This document shows, in pieces, positions 27,425 to 36,381 of a DNA stretch of 64,000 bases. This DNA is from CAWIJJ01 sp963836405 (GTDB lineage: Bacteria > Acidobacteriota > Terriglobia > Bryobacterales > Bryobacteraceae), in assembly GCA_963836405.1 (NCBI GenBank), contig CAWIJL010000008.1, positions 1-64,000 of the forward strand. The letters are read 5' to 3'. The translations under genes and the position numbers were made by a program. Numbering within the stretch: position 1 is the first letter of the stretch; each line of letters opens with the position of its first letter. Under the pieces are notes generated by a model that was given only the letters and a program-made list of their open reading frames with translations, made no database searches and had not been told where the DNA came from.

Positions 27425-27478
27425 GCCGCGGCCGAAACGCGACGCCGCCCCCCGTCCCACCGCTACAATAGAAGCTCT

Positions 27479-28688
27479 ATGCCCATTCAGGAAGTGGTCG
27501 AAGCCGAAGGCCACCTCATCGACTCCCACGTAATGGAGAACATCTTCGATAAGGTCGTGGAATACCATGGCCGCTTCGAAGTGGAGCAATTCCGGATCGG
27601 ACGCACCAACAGCGACCCGTCCTACCTCCGCCTCAAGGTGGAAACGCCCGACGAAGCGGTCATGCAGCGGCTGCTCAACGGCCTCCTGGAACTGGGCTGC
27701 TCGCCCGGTCGACAGCAGCGACGCCATTCTGCGGCCCGTCGATCGCGACCGCTGCGCTCCGGAAGATTTCTACTCGACGACCAATCACCGCACCTTCGTC
27801 CGCCACGGCCAGAAGTGGCTGGAAGTGGAAAACCAGCGCATGGACGCCATGATCGTGGTCAGCGGCGGACGGGCCGTTTGCCGCCGCCTGCGCGACCTGC
27901 GCGCGGGCGACCAGATCGTCGCGGGGCTGCGCGGAATCCGCGTGATTCCCGAATCCAAGGAGCGCGACCGCCTTTCCTTCGCCTTCATGTCCAACGGCAT
28001 CTCTTCCGAGCGGCAGGTGGAGACGGCCGTGCGGCAGACCGCGGCCCTGGTGCGCAGCGCCGTCGAGCAGAAGCTCAAAGTGATCGTGGTGGCCGGGCCA
28101 GTGGTGGTGCATACGGGCGGCGTCGGCGGGCTCTCCACCCTCATCCGCACCGGCTGGGTGCAGGGGCTGCTGAGCGGCAACGCGCTGGGCGTCCACGATA
28201 TCGAAGCCGCGCTGTTCGGCACCTCGCTCGGCGTGCGGCTCTCCGACGGCCGTCAGGAAGAGCACGGCCACCGCAACCACATGCGCGCCATCAACGCCGT
28301 CTACCACGCCGGGTGCGTGAAGGCGGCGGTCGAATCGGGCCGGCTCGCTTCGGGCATCCTTTATGAGTGTGTCAAGGCGGATATCCCGTTCGTCCTGGCG
28401 GGCAGCCTCCGCGACGACGGTCCGCTGCCCGACACCATCACCGACATGAACACCGCCCAGGACGCTTACGCCGAAGTGCTCCGCGGCGCCGGCCTCGTGA
28501 TCTGCCTCGGCTCCATGCTGCACTCCATCGCCACCGGCAACATGCTGCCCGGCTGGGTCAAGATCGTGTGCGTCGATATCAATCCCGCCGTCGCCACCAA
28601 GGTCAGCGACCGCGGCACCGGACAGGCAGTGGGCGTAGTCGCCGACGTCGGCCTGTTCCTGGACCTGCTCTCCAAATCTTTGACATGA
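27479..28688 (+). CDS. TIGR00300-family protein (LOR/SDH-like, ornithine/arginine metabolism), frameshifted
   Basis: N-terminal QEVVEAEGHLIDSHVMENIFDKVVEYHGRFEVEQF and YLRLKVETPDEAVMQRLLNGLLELG match the LOR/SDH regulatory domain. A surplus G at about 27710 breaks the frame; removing it gives CSPVDSSDAILRPVDRD and the rest of the protein: DFYSTTNHRTFVRHGQKWLEVENQRMD, VIVVAGPVVVHTGG, LLSGNALGVHDIEAALFGTSLG and a C-terminal Rossmann-like part. Related proteins act as arginine dihydrolase/ornithine cyclodeaminase (ArgZ-AgrE), but this one lacks the N-terminal dihydrolase domain. Its stop overlaps the queF start (ATGA). Confidence 0.82.
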
Positions 28689-29083
28689 AACGAGCCTATA
28701 CAGACGAACACGCCGCCGCCGGCGTCGATGCCAAGCTGCCCGAGATCGAAACCTGGCCCAACCAGTACCCGGACTACGCGATCGAGATCCTGACGCCCGA
28801 GTTCACCAGCGTCTGCCCCAAAACCGGGCTCCCGGATTTCGGCGAGATCGTGCTCCGCTACGTGCCGGACAAGAGCTGCCTCGAACTCAAGTCGTACAAA
28901 ATGTACCTGCTGGAATATCGCAATCTGGGGATCTTCCAGGAGAACGCGGTGAACCGTATCCTCCGGGACGTCGTCAAAGCGGCGAATCCCAAGGAGGCCA
29001 CGGTGGTGGGCGACTTCTCCCCGCGCGGCGGACTCGGCACCATCGTCACCGCCTCCTGGAGCCGGAAACGTGGAAAGCGCTGA
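28685..29083 (+). CDS. queF: NADPH-dependent 7-cyano-7-deazaguanine reductase
   Basis: Short (type I) QueF of 132 residues: FTSVCPKTGLPDFGEIVLRYVPD has the catalytic Cys near residue 39 and the Asp seven residues on; LELKSYKMYLLEYRNLGIFQENAVNRI is the QueF motif with the Glu that binds preQ0. It reduces preQ0 to preQ1 for queuosine. Overlaps the upstream stop by 4 bp. No other queuosine gene is in the window. Confidence 0.95.
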   Translation: MKRAYTDEHAAAGVDAKLPEIETWPNQYPDYAIEILTPEFTSVCPKTGLPDFGEIVLRYVPDKSCLELKSYKMYLLEYRNLGIFQENAVNRILRDVVKAANPKEATVVGDFSPRGGLGTIVTASWSRKRGKR

Positions 29084-30437
29084 GCTCATAGCCATACTGC
29101 GCGAGGTGCGCGACCGCGTGCGCGCGCGCCACCCGCAAACCTCGGCCGGCGATCCCGGCATCGCCCTCCCCGACCTGCTCCCGCTGGTGCATGCGCGCGA
29201 CGCCGCTCTCGGCAAGGTGGCGGCCATCGGCACCGTGAACCCGCGTCCCGGCGGCGTTGTCAACACGCTGGTGCAGGGGTGGAAGCGCTTTGTCGCGCGG
29301 GTGCTCGATTGGCACGTGCGCGAGCAGGTCGAGTTCAACCGCTTGGCGATTACCTGCATCGACGCCTCCCTCGAAGCGCTCAACGACACCAACCGCGCCA
29401 TTTCCGAACTGGCCGGCCGGATCTCGGTAGCCGAGGAGCTGAAGGACATCCGCAATCACTGGGCCGACTGGCGCCTCGAATGGGAGCGGAAGCTGGCGCA
29501 GAACGAGATGCAATTCCTGCGCAGCGTCGCGGATCTGCAAGGCGCATTCCAGCACCGCTCCGACCTGATGGATGCCGGCTACCGCGACGCGCTGCGCGGC
29601 CAGCACCAGGAGTATATGGCGGCTCTCGACCGCACCAATATCGACATTCAGCGGCGGCTCTGGTCCGACCTCGAGCGCATGCGCGCCGAGTACGACCGCA
29701 TGATCCACACCGAACTGCGGCTCATCCGCCAGAGGCTGGGCAGTATGGATTCGAGAACCGCACCCGCCGAGGCCGTTGCCGCCCCGGCCGCGCCCGCGCT
29801 GCCGTCGTTCGACGCCGCCCGGTTCGCGGAGCGGTTTCGCGGAAGCGAAGAACACATTCGCGCGGGACAGGCGATCTACCGGCCCTCCTTTGAAGGCCGC
29901 CGCAACGTGCTCGATATCGGCTGCGGGCGCGGCGAGTTCCTGGAGACGATGAGAGACCTCGGCGTTCCCGCCAAGGGCATCGACCTTGCCGCGGAATCGG
30001 TGGCGGCGTGCCACAAGAAGGGACTCGACGTGGAGGCCGCGGACCTGTTCGACTACCTGGCCGCGCTTCCGGAGGATTCGCTCGACGGCATCTTCTGCTC
30101 CCAGGTGGTGGAGCACCTGCCCCCACAAAGTCTGCCCCGGATGATCCGGCTATGCTGCACGCGCCTCCAGCGCGGTGGCGTGATCGCGATCGAAACGCCC
30201 AACCCGGAGTGCCTGGCCATCTTCGCCACCCACTTCTACCTCGACCCGACGCATACCCGTCCGGTTCCGCCGCCTTTGCTTACGTACTATCTGGAGGAGT
30301 TCGGGGCAGGCCACATCGAGGTGCGCAGGCTGTCCCCTGCCGTGGAGACAATGCCTTCGCTGACCTCTCTGCCGGAGGAATTCCGGGAGGCTTTCTTCGG
30401 AGGCCTAGATTACGCGATAACTGCGCGGCGTCTCTAG
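29070..30437 (+). CDS. SAM-dependent methyltransferase with N-terminal coiled coil
   Basis: Residues ~1-250 are helical and charged, with repeated coiled-coil stretches (EELKDIRNHWADWRLEWERKL, LERMRAEYDRMIHTELRLIRQRL). The C-terminal half is a class I methyltransferase: NVLDIGCGRGEFLETMRDLG (motif I), GIDLAAESVA, LDGIFCSQVVEHLP, GGVIAIETPNPECL. The domain order resembles O-antigen chain-terminating methyltransferases such as WbdD, without its kinase. The GTG at 29070 overlaps queF by 14 bp. It ends 33 bp into the convergent PDZ gene. Confidence 0.82.
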   Translation: MESAELIAILREVRDRVRARHPQTSAGDPGIALPDLLPLVHARDAALGKVAAIGTVNPRPGGVVNTLVQGWKRFVARVLDWHVREQVEFNRLAITCIDASLEALNDTNRAISELAGRISVAEELKDIRNHWADWRLEWERKLAQNEMQFLRSVADLQGAFQHRSDLMDAGYRDALRGQHQEYMAALDRTNIDIQRRLWSDLERMRAEYDRMIHTELRLIRQRLGSMDSRTAPAEAVAAPAAPALPSFDAARFAERFRGSEEHIRAGQAIYRPSFEGRRNVLDIGCGRGEFLETMRDLGVPAKGIDLAAESVAACHKKGLDVEAADLFDYLAALPEDSLDGIFCSQVVEHLPPQSLPRMIRLCCTRLQRGGVIAIETPNPECLAIFATHFYLDPTHTRPVPPPLLTYYLEEFGAGHIEVRRLSPAVETMPSLTSLPEEFREAFFGGLDYAITARRL

Positions 30438-31379
30438 GATCGCGCGCGGCCGCATCCGGCGCATCGTCATTACCTGCGGCCGCGTGCGCATCACGCCGGC
30501 GCGCACCGAGCTGGTGCTGGCCGTTTCCACTGTCACGGTGATGGGCATCTCCTTCTTGTTGCGCATCACCGTCACCGTCACCGTCTTCTTCGAACGCGCC
30601 GCCCGCAGCGCGCTGCTGATATCGCTCGCGTTGCCGACCTTGGAGTCCTCCACCTTCACGATCACGTCGCCCGCTTTGATGCCGGCCTTCTCCGCGGCCG
30701 AATTCTTGCTCACGCTCTTCACCAGGACGCCCTCCTTGACTCCGAAGAAGTCGGCAAGCTGTTCCTGCTGCCCCAGCGATTCGCCGTAGATGCCCAGCAT
30801 CGGGCTCTGGTACAACATCTGGAAGCGCGGGATCTCGATGTTCGGCATGGGAACCGACATTTCCGGAAGCCGCATTTCGGGCAACACCATGAAGTTCTCG
30901 CCGTTGCCGATGGTGATGCTCCGTCCGCCTTCCATCGTGGCCGCCAGGGTCTGCATCGAGCCGTTGCGCCACACTCCGATCTTCACCTGCCGCCCGGCCG
31001 GCGTCTCACGGACGAAGCGGGCCAGTTGCGCGCCGCCCTCCACGGGCTGCCCGTTCCATTCCAGCACCACGTCGCCGTCTTTGATTCCCGCCTTGGCCGC
31101 CGGACTGTCCTCGGTGACGCTCGTGACCTCGGCGCCGCGCACATCCCTCAGCTTCAGCGCCCGGGCTCGTTCCGTGTCGATGTCCTGCACGCCGATTCCC
31201 AGGTAGGTTCCGCCCGTAGCAATCGTGGCGGCGGTGCGCGCGCGGGGAGCCGCGCGGACCGTAGGCGCGGGCTGCGCCGGAGGAGGCGGAGGAGCCGGGG
31301 CCGGCGTCTGAGCCGACGCCTCGAGACCCGCTATCGTAACTGCCAGAATCGCGCTGCCAATCGCCAGATTCGTTCTCAT
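30405..31379 (-). CDS. Secreted double-PDZ protein without a protease domain
   Basis: Signal peptide MRTNLAIGSAILAVTIAGLEASAQ, then a Pro-rich linker. PDZ1: TYLGIGVQDIDTERARAL...SPAAKAGIKDGDVVLEWNGQPV. PDZ2: GVLVKSVSKNSAAEKAGIKAGDVIVKVEDSKVGNASDI. No trypsin-like catalytic domain is present, so it binds but does not cut. It is the last of four genes headed by an ECF sigma factor; a role in envelope stress sensing or as an adaptor is inference. Confidence 0.85.
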   Translation of the reverse strand: MRTNLAIGSAILAVTIAGLEASAQTPAPAPPPPPAQPAPTVRAAPRARTAATIATGGTYLGIGVQDIDTERARALKLRDVRGAEVTSVTEDSPAAKAGIKDGDVVLEWNGQPVEGGAQLARFVRETPAGRQVKIGVWRNGSMQTLAATMEGGRSITIGNGENFMVLPEMRLPEMSVPMPNIEIPRFQMLYQSPMLGIYGESLGQQEQLADFFGVKEGVLVKSVSKNSAAEKAGIKAGDVIVKVEDSKVGNASDISSALRAARSKKTVTVTVMRNKKEMPITVTVETASTSSVRAGVMRTRPQVMTMRRMRPRAILETPRSYRVI

Positions 31380-31394
31380 TGCTAAATCCTCGAA

Positions 31395-32540
31395 TTATCG
31401 TTGTCGTCTGATGTAAATGGTGCCGCCCATACCCGTGATTTGCAGAAGTGGGCCGCCGCCATTCACTGCGCCTTCGGCCACCAGCCTGGTGCCCAGCCTC
31501 CGCACCCGCATTCCGGGAAAATCGGAGACGATGCGCCGTAGCGTGTCCGCCCTGTCGTTCTGCGCCTGGATCGTCACACCGAGGTTGGACGGAATCAGCA
31601 CCGTAATGTCACCACTCCCGGTTGCCAGGAAGGAATCCGCCAGCTTGCTACCCATTAGATTCGCGACGATGTTGCCCATCGAAGTGGACACGCGCATGGG
31701 ACCGTTGATGCGGGCCAGGCTGATGCCGCCGCTTCCCGATTCGCACCGCACTCCGGCCGCCGATCCCACCTGTACCGCGCCAGCCAGGTTGCGCAGGGTT
31801 ACCGTGCCGCCGGCCTTCTCCACCACGATCTGGCCGCCTCCCGAAACAGCCGCCACCGACCCGCCCGCGCTCGCGATGCGGATTCCCCCACCCCCGGTCT
31901 CGGCGCGAACCGAACCCCCCACCTTCCCGGCCACGATGTCCCCGCCGTTGGTTTCGAGCACCGCCTGCCCGCCCACCGCTTTGACGCGGATGGCGCCCGC
32001 TCCGGTCGTACATTGCAGCCCGCCCCGAATGGTTCCGATTTCGACATCGCCCGCGCCTGTGAATAGACGGCTGTCGCCGGCAATGCCGTCGATCGTCAGC
32101 TCGCCGCCCCCCGTTTCGACATCCAGGTCTCCGTCCACTCCGGTGGCCCGCACCGGTCCGTCCGTGGTAGATAGGATCGCCGCCGACAGGCTGGGGGACT
32201 CCACCGTAACGTGCGTCTCCACCGGTCCGCCCGGCGTGGTCAGAACCAGCCAGCCGCTTTGCGGTTCGGCGCGAATCGCGTACAGTTGCAGCAGCCGGCG
32301 AGCCGCGGCTTCGCTGCGCGCCGTCACGCTGACCTTCACTTCGTAGGAGAAATCCCCCCGGCCTCCGCCCGACAGCGTCACTGGGCCGTGGGCATTCACC
32401 CGCAGCCTTGGTGCTGCCGGCGCGGTTCCCTTAAAGGTCCGCGTCCACCTGCCGTTTTCAAACGTCACCGGCGCCTGGGCTCCCCCCGGATACGGAAGGG
32501 CCAGCAGCACGGCGACGCTAAAAAGTCCCAATCGACGCAT
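31395..32540 (-). CDS. Secreted DUF4097-like beta-repeat protein
   Basis: Signal peptide MRRLGLFSVAVLLALPYPGGAQ. The rest is a repeating short-strand pattern of Gly/Val/Ile (VRATGVDGDLDVETGGGELTI, VGGSVRAETGGGGIRIASAG, AGGTVTLRNLAGAVQVGSAAG), a beta-solenoid as in DUF4097 proteins, which often lie next to anti-sigma factors. Start overlaps the anti-sigma gene by 23 bp, so it belongs to the sigma operon. Confidence 0.82.
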   Translation of the reverse strand: MRRLGLFSVAVLLALPYPGGAQAPVTFENGRWTRTFKGTAPAAPRLRVNAHGPVTLSGGGRGDFSYEVKVSVTARSEAAARRLLQLYAIRAEPQSGWLVLTTPGGPVETHVTVESPSLSAAILSTTDGPVRATGVDGDLDVETGGGELTIDGIAGDSRLFTGAGDVEIGTIRGGLQCTTGAGAIRVKAVGGQAVLETNGGDIVAGKVGGSVRAETGGGGIRIASAGGSVAAVSGGGQIVVEKAGGTVTLRNLAGAVQVGSAAGVRCESGSGGISLARINGPMRVSTSMGNIVANLMGSKLADSFLATGSGDITVLIPSNLGVTIQAQNDRADTLRRIVSDFPGMRVRRLGTRLVAEGAVNGGGPLLQITGMGGTIYIRRQR

Positions 32541-33453
32541 TCATTTCCTTGAGCGCCTTCTCCAGCTTCAGGCGCACTGAATTATCGCTCTCGCGCTGCA
32601 CCAGGCCTTGCATCATCCCGACCACCCGGTCGTCCCGATGCGCCACCAGCATGTCCACAACCTGCATCCGCACCGCCGCATTATCGTCGGCCATCAGTAC
32701 GCCTGCCAGCACGCGCCGCACTTCGTCGTCTCCCGCCAGCGGCTTCAAGCCTTCCAGAGCTTTCATCCTCACTCCCGCGTTGGCATCGTGGGATACGGCG
32801 TTCAACAGCGCGTCCCGGACCTCGGTGGAATTCGCTTGTTCCTTGAGCAGGTTCATCGACCCGAGCCGTACCGCCGGGTTGTCTTCGTGGGCCGCCGCCA
32901 GCAGCAGTCTCTGAATGGCCTGGTCCTCCATGGCGCCGGAGACTACGCGGTGGCGCGTCTCGTCAAACGCGATCTGCACCCGCCCCTGCGCGTCCGGTTG
33001 CACGGAGCGCACGGTGGCGAACACATCGTCGGACGGAACCGCGCTGCCCAAAACCGGCGTGGGAGGAGGTCCGCCGGTCCACCGGGCCGCAAAGAAGCCC
33101 AACGCCAGCAGCGCGAGCGCGCCCACCGGCTGGCGGTATCGTTCGAATCCCGAAAAGGTCGAGCCCACCGCCTCGAGAAAGAGCCGCCATGCGCCCTTGG
33201 CTTGCTTGGTTTCGAGCCGGGGCGCGCCGCCCTGAATCGCCATCCTCAGATCCGCGCGGCAGTCCTCCAAAAGGAACATCGGCGTTTCCACCTGGCGCCG
33301 GTCGAGTTCCGCCGCCAGCTTCCGCTGCCTCTCCATCTCGCGCGTACAATCGGCGCACTGGTGCAGATGCTCCTCCACGCGGTCTTCCTCGCCGGGATTC
33401 AACTCGCCGTAAAAGTAGAGTGGGATCAGCTTCGATACCGAATCGCAAGTCAT
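32518..33453 (-). CDS. Anti-sigma factor with zinc finger, one TM segment and HEAT-like repeats
   Basis: The N-terminus has a zinc-finger anti-sigma motif (HLHQCADCTREM: HxxxCxxC). One membrane helix lies near residue 110 (PVGALALLALGFFAARW). The periplasmic part from ~175 holds HEAT-like repeats, with DNPAVRLGSMNLL, DANAGVRMKALEGL and DNAAVRMQVVDML as recurrent A-helices. A sensor made of HEAT repeats is an unusual anti-sigma output domain. The start overlaps the sigma stop (ATGA). Confidence 0.88.
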   Translation of the reverse strand: MTCDSVSKLIPLYFYGELNPGEEDRVEEHLHQCADCTREMERQRKLAAELDRRQVETPMFLLEDCRADLRMAIQGGAPRLETKQAKGAWRLFLEAVGSTFSGFERYRQPVGALALLALGFFAARWTGGPPPTPVLGSAVPSDDVFATVRSVQPDAQGRVQIAFDETRHRVVSGAMEDQAIQRLLLAAAHEDNPAVRLGSMNLLKEQANSTEVRDALLNAVSHDANAGVRMKALEGLKPLAGDDEVRRVLAGVLMADDNAAVRMQVVDMLVAHRDDRVVGMMQGLVQRESDNSVRLKLEKALKEMNASIGTF

Positions 33454-34061
33454 GCAAAATCTCCCAACACAGAACGCATCTTCTGGGTTGCCCGGAACAG
33501 GCAGTTCTTGGCCGCCTCTTCCGTCGTCCCCAGCACTTCGCCGATATTGCGCAAACGAAGCCCCTGGTAGTGCCTCAACTCAAAAACCATCCGCTCCCTC
33601 GGTGTCAGGTCCTGCAACGCGTCCTCAATCCTTTGCTTCAACTGCCGGTTCCACATGCTGCGCTCGGGATCGGACTCGGCGGCATCCTCTTCGAAACTCT
33701 CCATCCGGTCCACCGGCCCTTCGCTGGTTTCCACCACCGAAGACTCCTCCTTTCGGACCTTCCGCTTGCGCAGTTGATCCAGGCAGATATTGGTCACGAT
33801 CCGATACAGCCAGGTGTGGAAACTACAGTCGAACCGGAAGGAATGGAGGTTTCGATAAACCCTGAGAAAAGCCTCCTGGTATACATCGCGCGCATCCTCC
33901 GGCGACCTCAACAGATTCATGGCAAGCCGGAGCACACTTTGGTCGTATGCGCGGACCAGTTGCTCGAAAGCATCCTGATCGCCGCGCTGTGCCGCCCGAA
34001 TTAAAGCCTCGACCTGGGGACCCACTCGGGCGCCTATCGCTCCGGCTGCATCCTGGGCCAT
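33450..34061 (-). CDS. rpoE: ECF sigma factor (RpoE-like)
   Basis: Region 2: AFEQLVRAYDQSVLRLAMNLLRSPEDARDVYQEAFLRVYRNL...HTWLYRIVTNICLDQLRK. Region 4: LTPRERMVFELRHYQGLRLRNIGEVLGTTEEAAKNCLFRATQKMR. The linker is long and acidic. First gene of sigma / anti-sigma / DUF4097-like / PDZ. No clear GGAAC-type autoregulatory promoter was found in the 100 bp upstream. Confidence 0.93.
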   Translation of the reverse strand: MAQDAAGAIGARVGPQVEALIRAAQRGDQDAFEQLVRAYDQSVLRLAMNLLRSPEDARDVYQEAFLRVYRNLHSFRFDCSFHTWLYRIVTNICLDQLRKRKVRKEESSVVETSEGPVDRMESFEEDAAESDPERSMWNRQLKQRIEDALQDLTPRERMVFELRHYQGLRLRNIGEVLGTTEEAAKNCLFRATQKMRSVLGDFA

Positions 34062-34165
34062 ATCTGCCGTGTTGGCGTTTCTACCCTACTCCCAATCGTA
34101 TCTGCCTGTCCTTATGGACGCGCGGGGTAACAATTTGTCACGGTTCCGGACACTGTAAAAACAAT

Positions 34166-34765
34166 TTACAAAATCTGTGGCTTCCGGGACACACCCGCCG
34201 GAATCCCGTACAGGCCGTGATGCCGAATGTAATCAAAGACTTTCGGAGGAATTTCGGGCGGGTTCTGCCCGCCTGCGAGGGCGCGCCGGATTTCCGAGGA
34301 CGAAACCGGCAGGTGGACCGTATCGAGGCGCGCGGCGTTCACCCCCGGGGGCACGTCATACTGCGTTCCCGGACGGCTGACGACCAGGAAACGGACGGCC
34401 TGCACGACGTCCTGCCACCGATACCAGGTTCGGATCTCGGCAAACGCGTCGGCTCCGATAAGAAAGGATAGCGCCACCCCCGGCAGGGCCGCCCGGAGCT
34501 TCTCGATGGTGTCGATGGAATAGCTGCGGACGGTGTTTTCTTCGAGGCGCGAAACGGCGAACCGGGGCTCGTCCTCACAAGCCAATTCCACCATGCGCAC
34601 GCGATGATGGTAAGCGGCATGGGTGAACCCCGCCTTGTGGGGCGGCCGGGCCGCGGGGATGAACAGCACCTGGTCCAGTGCGAACCCGTTCGCCGCCTCC
34701 CGCGCCACGGTCAGGTGTGCGCAGTGGATGGGGTCGAAGGTTCCTCCGAAAATCGCCAGTTGCAA
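34166..34765 (-). CDS. nadD: Nicotinate-nucleotide adenylyltransferase
   Basis: NadD: N-terminal LAIFGGTFDPIHCAHLTVAREA with the nucleotidyltransferase T/HxGH-like site, FIPAARPPHKAG, MVELACEDEPRF, LSFLIGADAFAEIRTWYRW and the C-terminal LPVSSSEIRRALAGG. About 199 residues. It transfers AMP from ATP to nicotinate mononucleotide in NAD synthesis. 16 bp downstream of the cyclophilin gene on the same strand. Confidence 0.95.
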   Translation of the reverse strand: MQLAIFGGTFDPIHCAHLTVAREAANGFALDQVLFIPAARPPHKAGFTHAAYHHRVRMVELACEDEPRFAVSRLEENTVRSYSIDTIEKLRAALPGVALSFLIGADAFAEIRTWYRWQDVVQAVRFLVVSRPGTQYDVPPGVNAARLDTVHLPVSSSEIRRALAGGQNPPEIPPKVFDYIRHHGLYGIPAGVSRKPQIL

Positions 34766-34780
34766 GGGGTCGGTTCCGCT

Positions 34781-35269
34781 TCAGCTCCGTTCGATGGTCA
34801 GGGATTCGATCTTCACTTCTTTGACCGGCCGGTCCTGGGCGCCGCGCGGCACTTCGGAGATCTTCTTGACCACGTCATAGCCCTCGGTGACTTCGCCGAA
34901 CACGCTGTGCTTGTTGTCCAGCCAGGGAGTGGCCGCCACCGTCACGAAGAACTGGCTGCCGTTGGTGTTGGGTCCGGCGTTGGCCATCGAGAGGATGCCG
35001 GGCTTGGTATGCCGCAGGGAAGGATCGAACTCGTCCTCAAACCGGTAACCGGGGCCGCCGCGTCCGGTGCCCTCGGGGTCGCCGCCCTGAATCATGAAAT
35101 CCGGAATCACGCGATGAAAGACGGTCCCGTCGTAGAAGGGCTTGCCGGTCTTGGTGCCGTCGGCCAGCGAAACAAAGTTCTCCACCGTCTTCGGTACCTG
35201 GTCGGCAAACAGCCGGACCTTGAAGCGGCCTTCGGTGGTTTGAAATATGGCGTAGATCTCGTTGGGCAT
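34781..35269 (-). CDS. Peptidyl-prolyl cis-trans isomerase, cyclophilin type
   Basis: Cyclophilin: FKVRLFADQVPKTVENFVSLADG, YDGTVFHRVIPDFMIQGGDPEGTGRGGPGY (catalytic Arg in FHRV), NAGPNTNGSQFFVTVAATPWLDNKHSVFGEVTEG. No signal peptide, so cytosolic. ATG 35269 gives MPNEIYAIFQTTEG; the open frame upstream has no motif. Confidence 0.92.
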   Translation of the reverse strand: MPNEIYAIFQTTEGRFKVRLFADQVPKTVENFVSLADGTKTGKPFYDGTVFHRVIPDFMIQGGDPEGTGRGGPGYRFEDEFDPSLRHTKPGILSMANAGPNTNGSQFFVTVAATPWLDNKHSVFGEVTEGYDVVKKISEVPRGAQDRPVKEVKIESLTIERS

Positions 35270-35346
35270 CACAGCGATTGTAGCAACTCGGCCTCGACCG
35301 GGCTGTCGCCGTGTACTCGCGCGAAGGCTGGCAAAAACCGGAGCAA

Positions 35347-35374
35347 TGTGTATACTTGGCAATAGAAGTACACA
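35347..35374 (+). promoter_or_regulatory. vapBC promoter and likely operator
   Basis: TGTGTA (35347-35352) and TACACA (35369-35374) form an inverted repeat with a 16-bp spacer. TATACT at 35351-35356 is a strong -10, about 20 bp before the ATG, so the repeat overlaps the transcription start, as in autorepressed toxin-antitoxin operons. Confidence 0.5.
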
Positions 35375-35376
35375 TC

Positions 35377-35571
35377 ATGCGAACAAACATCGTGATCGAC
35401 GATAAGTTGATGCGGGACACTCTCCGGGCAACGGGTCTAAAAACCAAACGCGAGGCCGTCGAGGAGGGCCTGCGGAGCCTGCTGAGATTAAAACGACAGG
35501 CCGAGATCCGAAAGCTTCGCGGAAAGCTGAACTGGCAGGGTGATTTGGACGCGATGAGGAGAGACAGTTGA
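35377..35571 (+). CDS. vapB: VapB-type antitoxin
   Basis: Short ribbon-helix-helix type protein: MRTNIVIDDKLMRDTLRATGLKTKREAVEEGLRSLL, the VapB/DUF2191 pattern, then a basic tail (KLRGKLNWQGDLDAMRRDS) for toxin binding. 64 residues. Its stop overlaps the TTG start of the PIN toxin gene. Confidence 0.9.
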   Translation: MRTNIVIDDKLMRDTLRATGLKTKREAVEEGLRSLLRLKRQAEIRKLRGKLNWQGDLDAMRRDS

Positions 35572-35978
35572 TCCTCGTCGATTCCAGCGTCTGGGTCGAC
35601 TATTTCAAGGGGACGATTACGCCGCAGACTACGACACTCGACGGGCTGCTTGGCAATGAACCGTTGGCGATCGGTGACTTGACTCTGACTGAGGTCCTGC
35701 AAGGCTTCCATGACGACCGGGATTTCAATCAGGCCCGGAGAATGCTCACTGCACTGACGGTGGTGGAGTTGGGCGGACAGGACGTTGCGATTCAAGCGGC
35801 AAAGAATTTTCGCACCCTGCGCAGGAAGGAAGTAACAGTCCGCAAGACCATCGATACGGTGATTGCAACCCGATGCATCCAGAGCCGCCATGAGCTGTTG
35901 CACAACAAGCGGGATTTTGATCCGTTCGCCAAGCACCTCGGTTTGCGAGTAGTCGCCCGCCGACTTGCCGGCGAGTAA
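35568..35978 (+). CDS. vapC: VapC PIN-domain ribonuclease toxin
   Basis: PIN fold: ILVDSSVWVDYFKG (first Asp), LTLTEVLQGF (Glu), TVRKTIDTVIATRC (third acid) and HNKRDFDPFAKHLGLRVV (RDF motif). About 136 residues, usual size. TTG start overlaps vapB. The four acids that bind Mg are visible, so it should be active. Confidence 0.92.
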   Translation: MILVDSSVWVDYFKGTITPQTTTLDGLLGNEPLAIGDLTLTEVLQGFHDDRDFNQARRMLTALTVVELGGQDVAIQAAKNFRTLRRKEVTVRKTIDTVIATRCIQSRHELLHNKRDFDPFAKHLGLRVVARRLAGE

Positions 35979-36191
35979 ACCGGCCGAATGTTAAAATCAC
36001 CGTCGCCCAATACCGGCGGTTTGAAGAGAACGTTCCGCGGCTTTGCTAGAACACCTTCGGCATGGATTTCGACATGAGTTAATCGGCTATTCGGAAGGGC
36101 GCATACGGGTGTCTCGGAAAACCGATCCGCCGCACAGGAACGGCACCAGAAGCCCCGCTCGCGGAGATCGGTCTCCACAAACACCCTGGGG

Positions 36192-36380
36192 TCAGCGTAT
36201 CGGCGGAATACCGGGTTGTTCGCAGATCTTTCGAGCAAGGCGATTGTCGATTTCTCCGTGGCGCGGCACCGGCGCCTTCGCGCCGGTCTGCGGGTTGGAG
36301 AAGATCGAATGACGGCCGCCCTCTCGGGAAAGCGTGCATCCGTGCCGGCGCAGGTGCTCCAGCAATTCGTGCCGTTTCAC
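36192..36380 (-). CDS. hicA: HicA mRNA interferase toxin
   Basis: 62 residues: MKRHELLEHLRRHGCTLSREGGRHSIFSNPQTG, with the catalytic His in GGRHSIF, then VPRHGEIDNRLARKIC. Typical HicA double-stranded-RNA-binding-like fold that cleaves mRNA. GTG start lies just after the hicB stop, so the antitoxin is made first. Confidence 0.9.
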   Translation of the reverse strand: MKRHELLEHLRRHGCTLSREGGRHSIFSNPQTGAKAPVPRHGEIDNRLARKICEQPGIPPIR

Positions 36381-36381
36381 T

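Noticed and set aside
26150..27727. A 525-codon open frame on the reverse strand
   Set aside because: It is fully antisense to the DUF763 gene and the start of TIGR00300; composition is what high GC gives opposite a real gene, and no motif is present.
30405..31379. HtrA/DegP protease
   Set aside because: Two PDZ domains are present but there is no trypsin-like His-Asp-Ser domain.
35792..36238. Reverse open frame of 148 codons between vapC and hicA
   Set aside because: It is mostly antisense to vapC; the upstream part has no start with a ribosome site and no recognisable motif, though a gene relic cannot be excluded.
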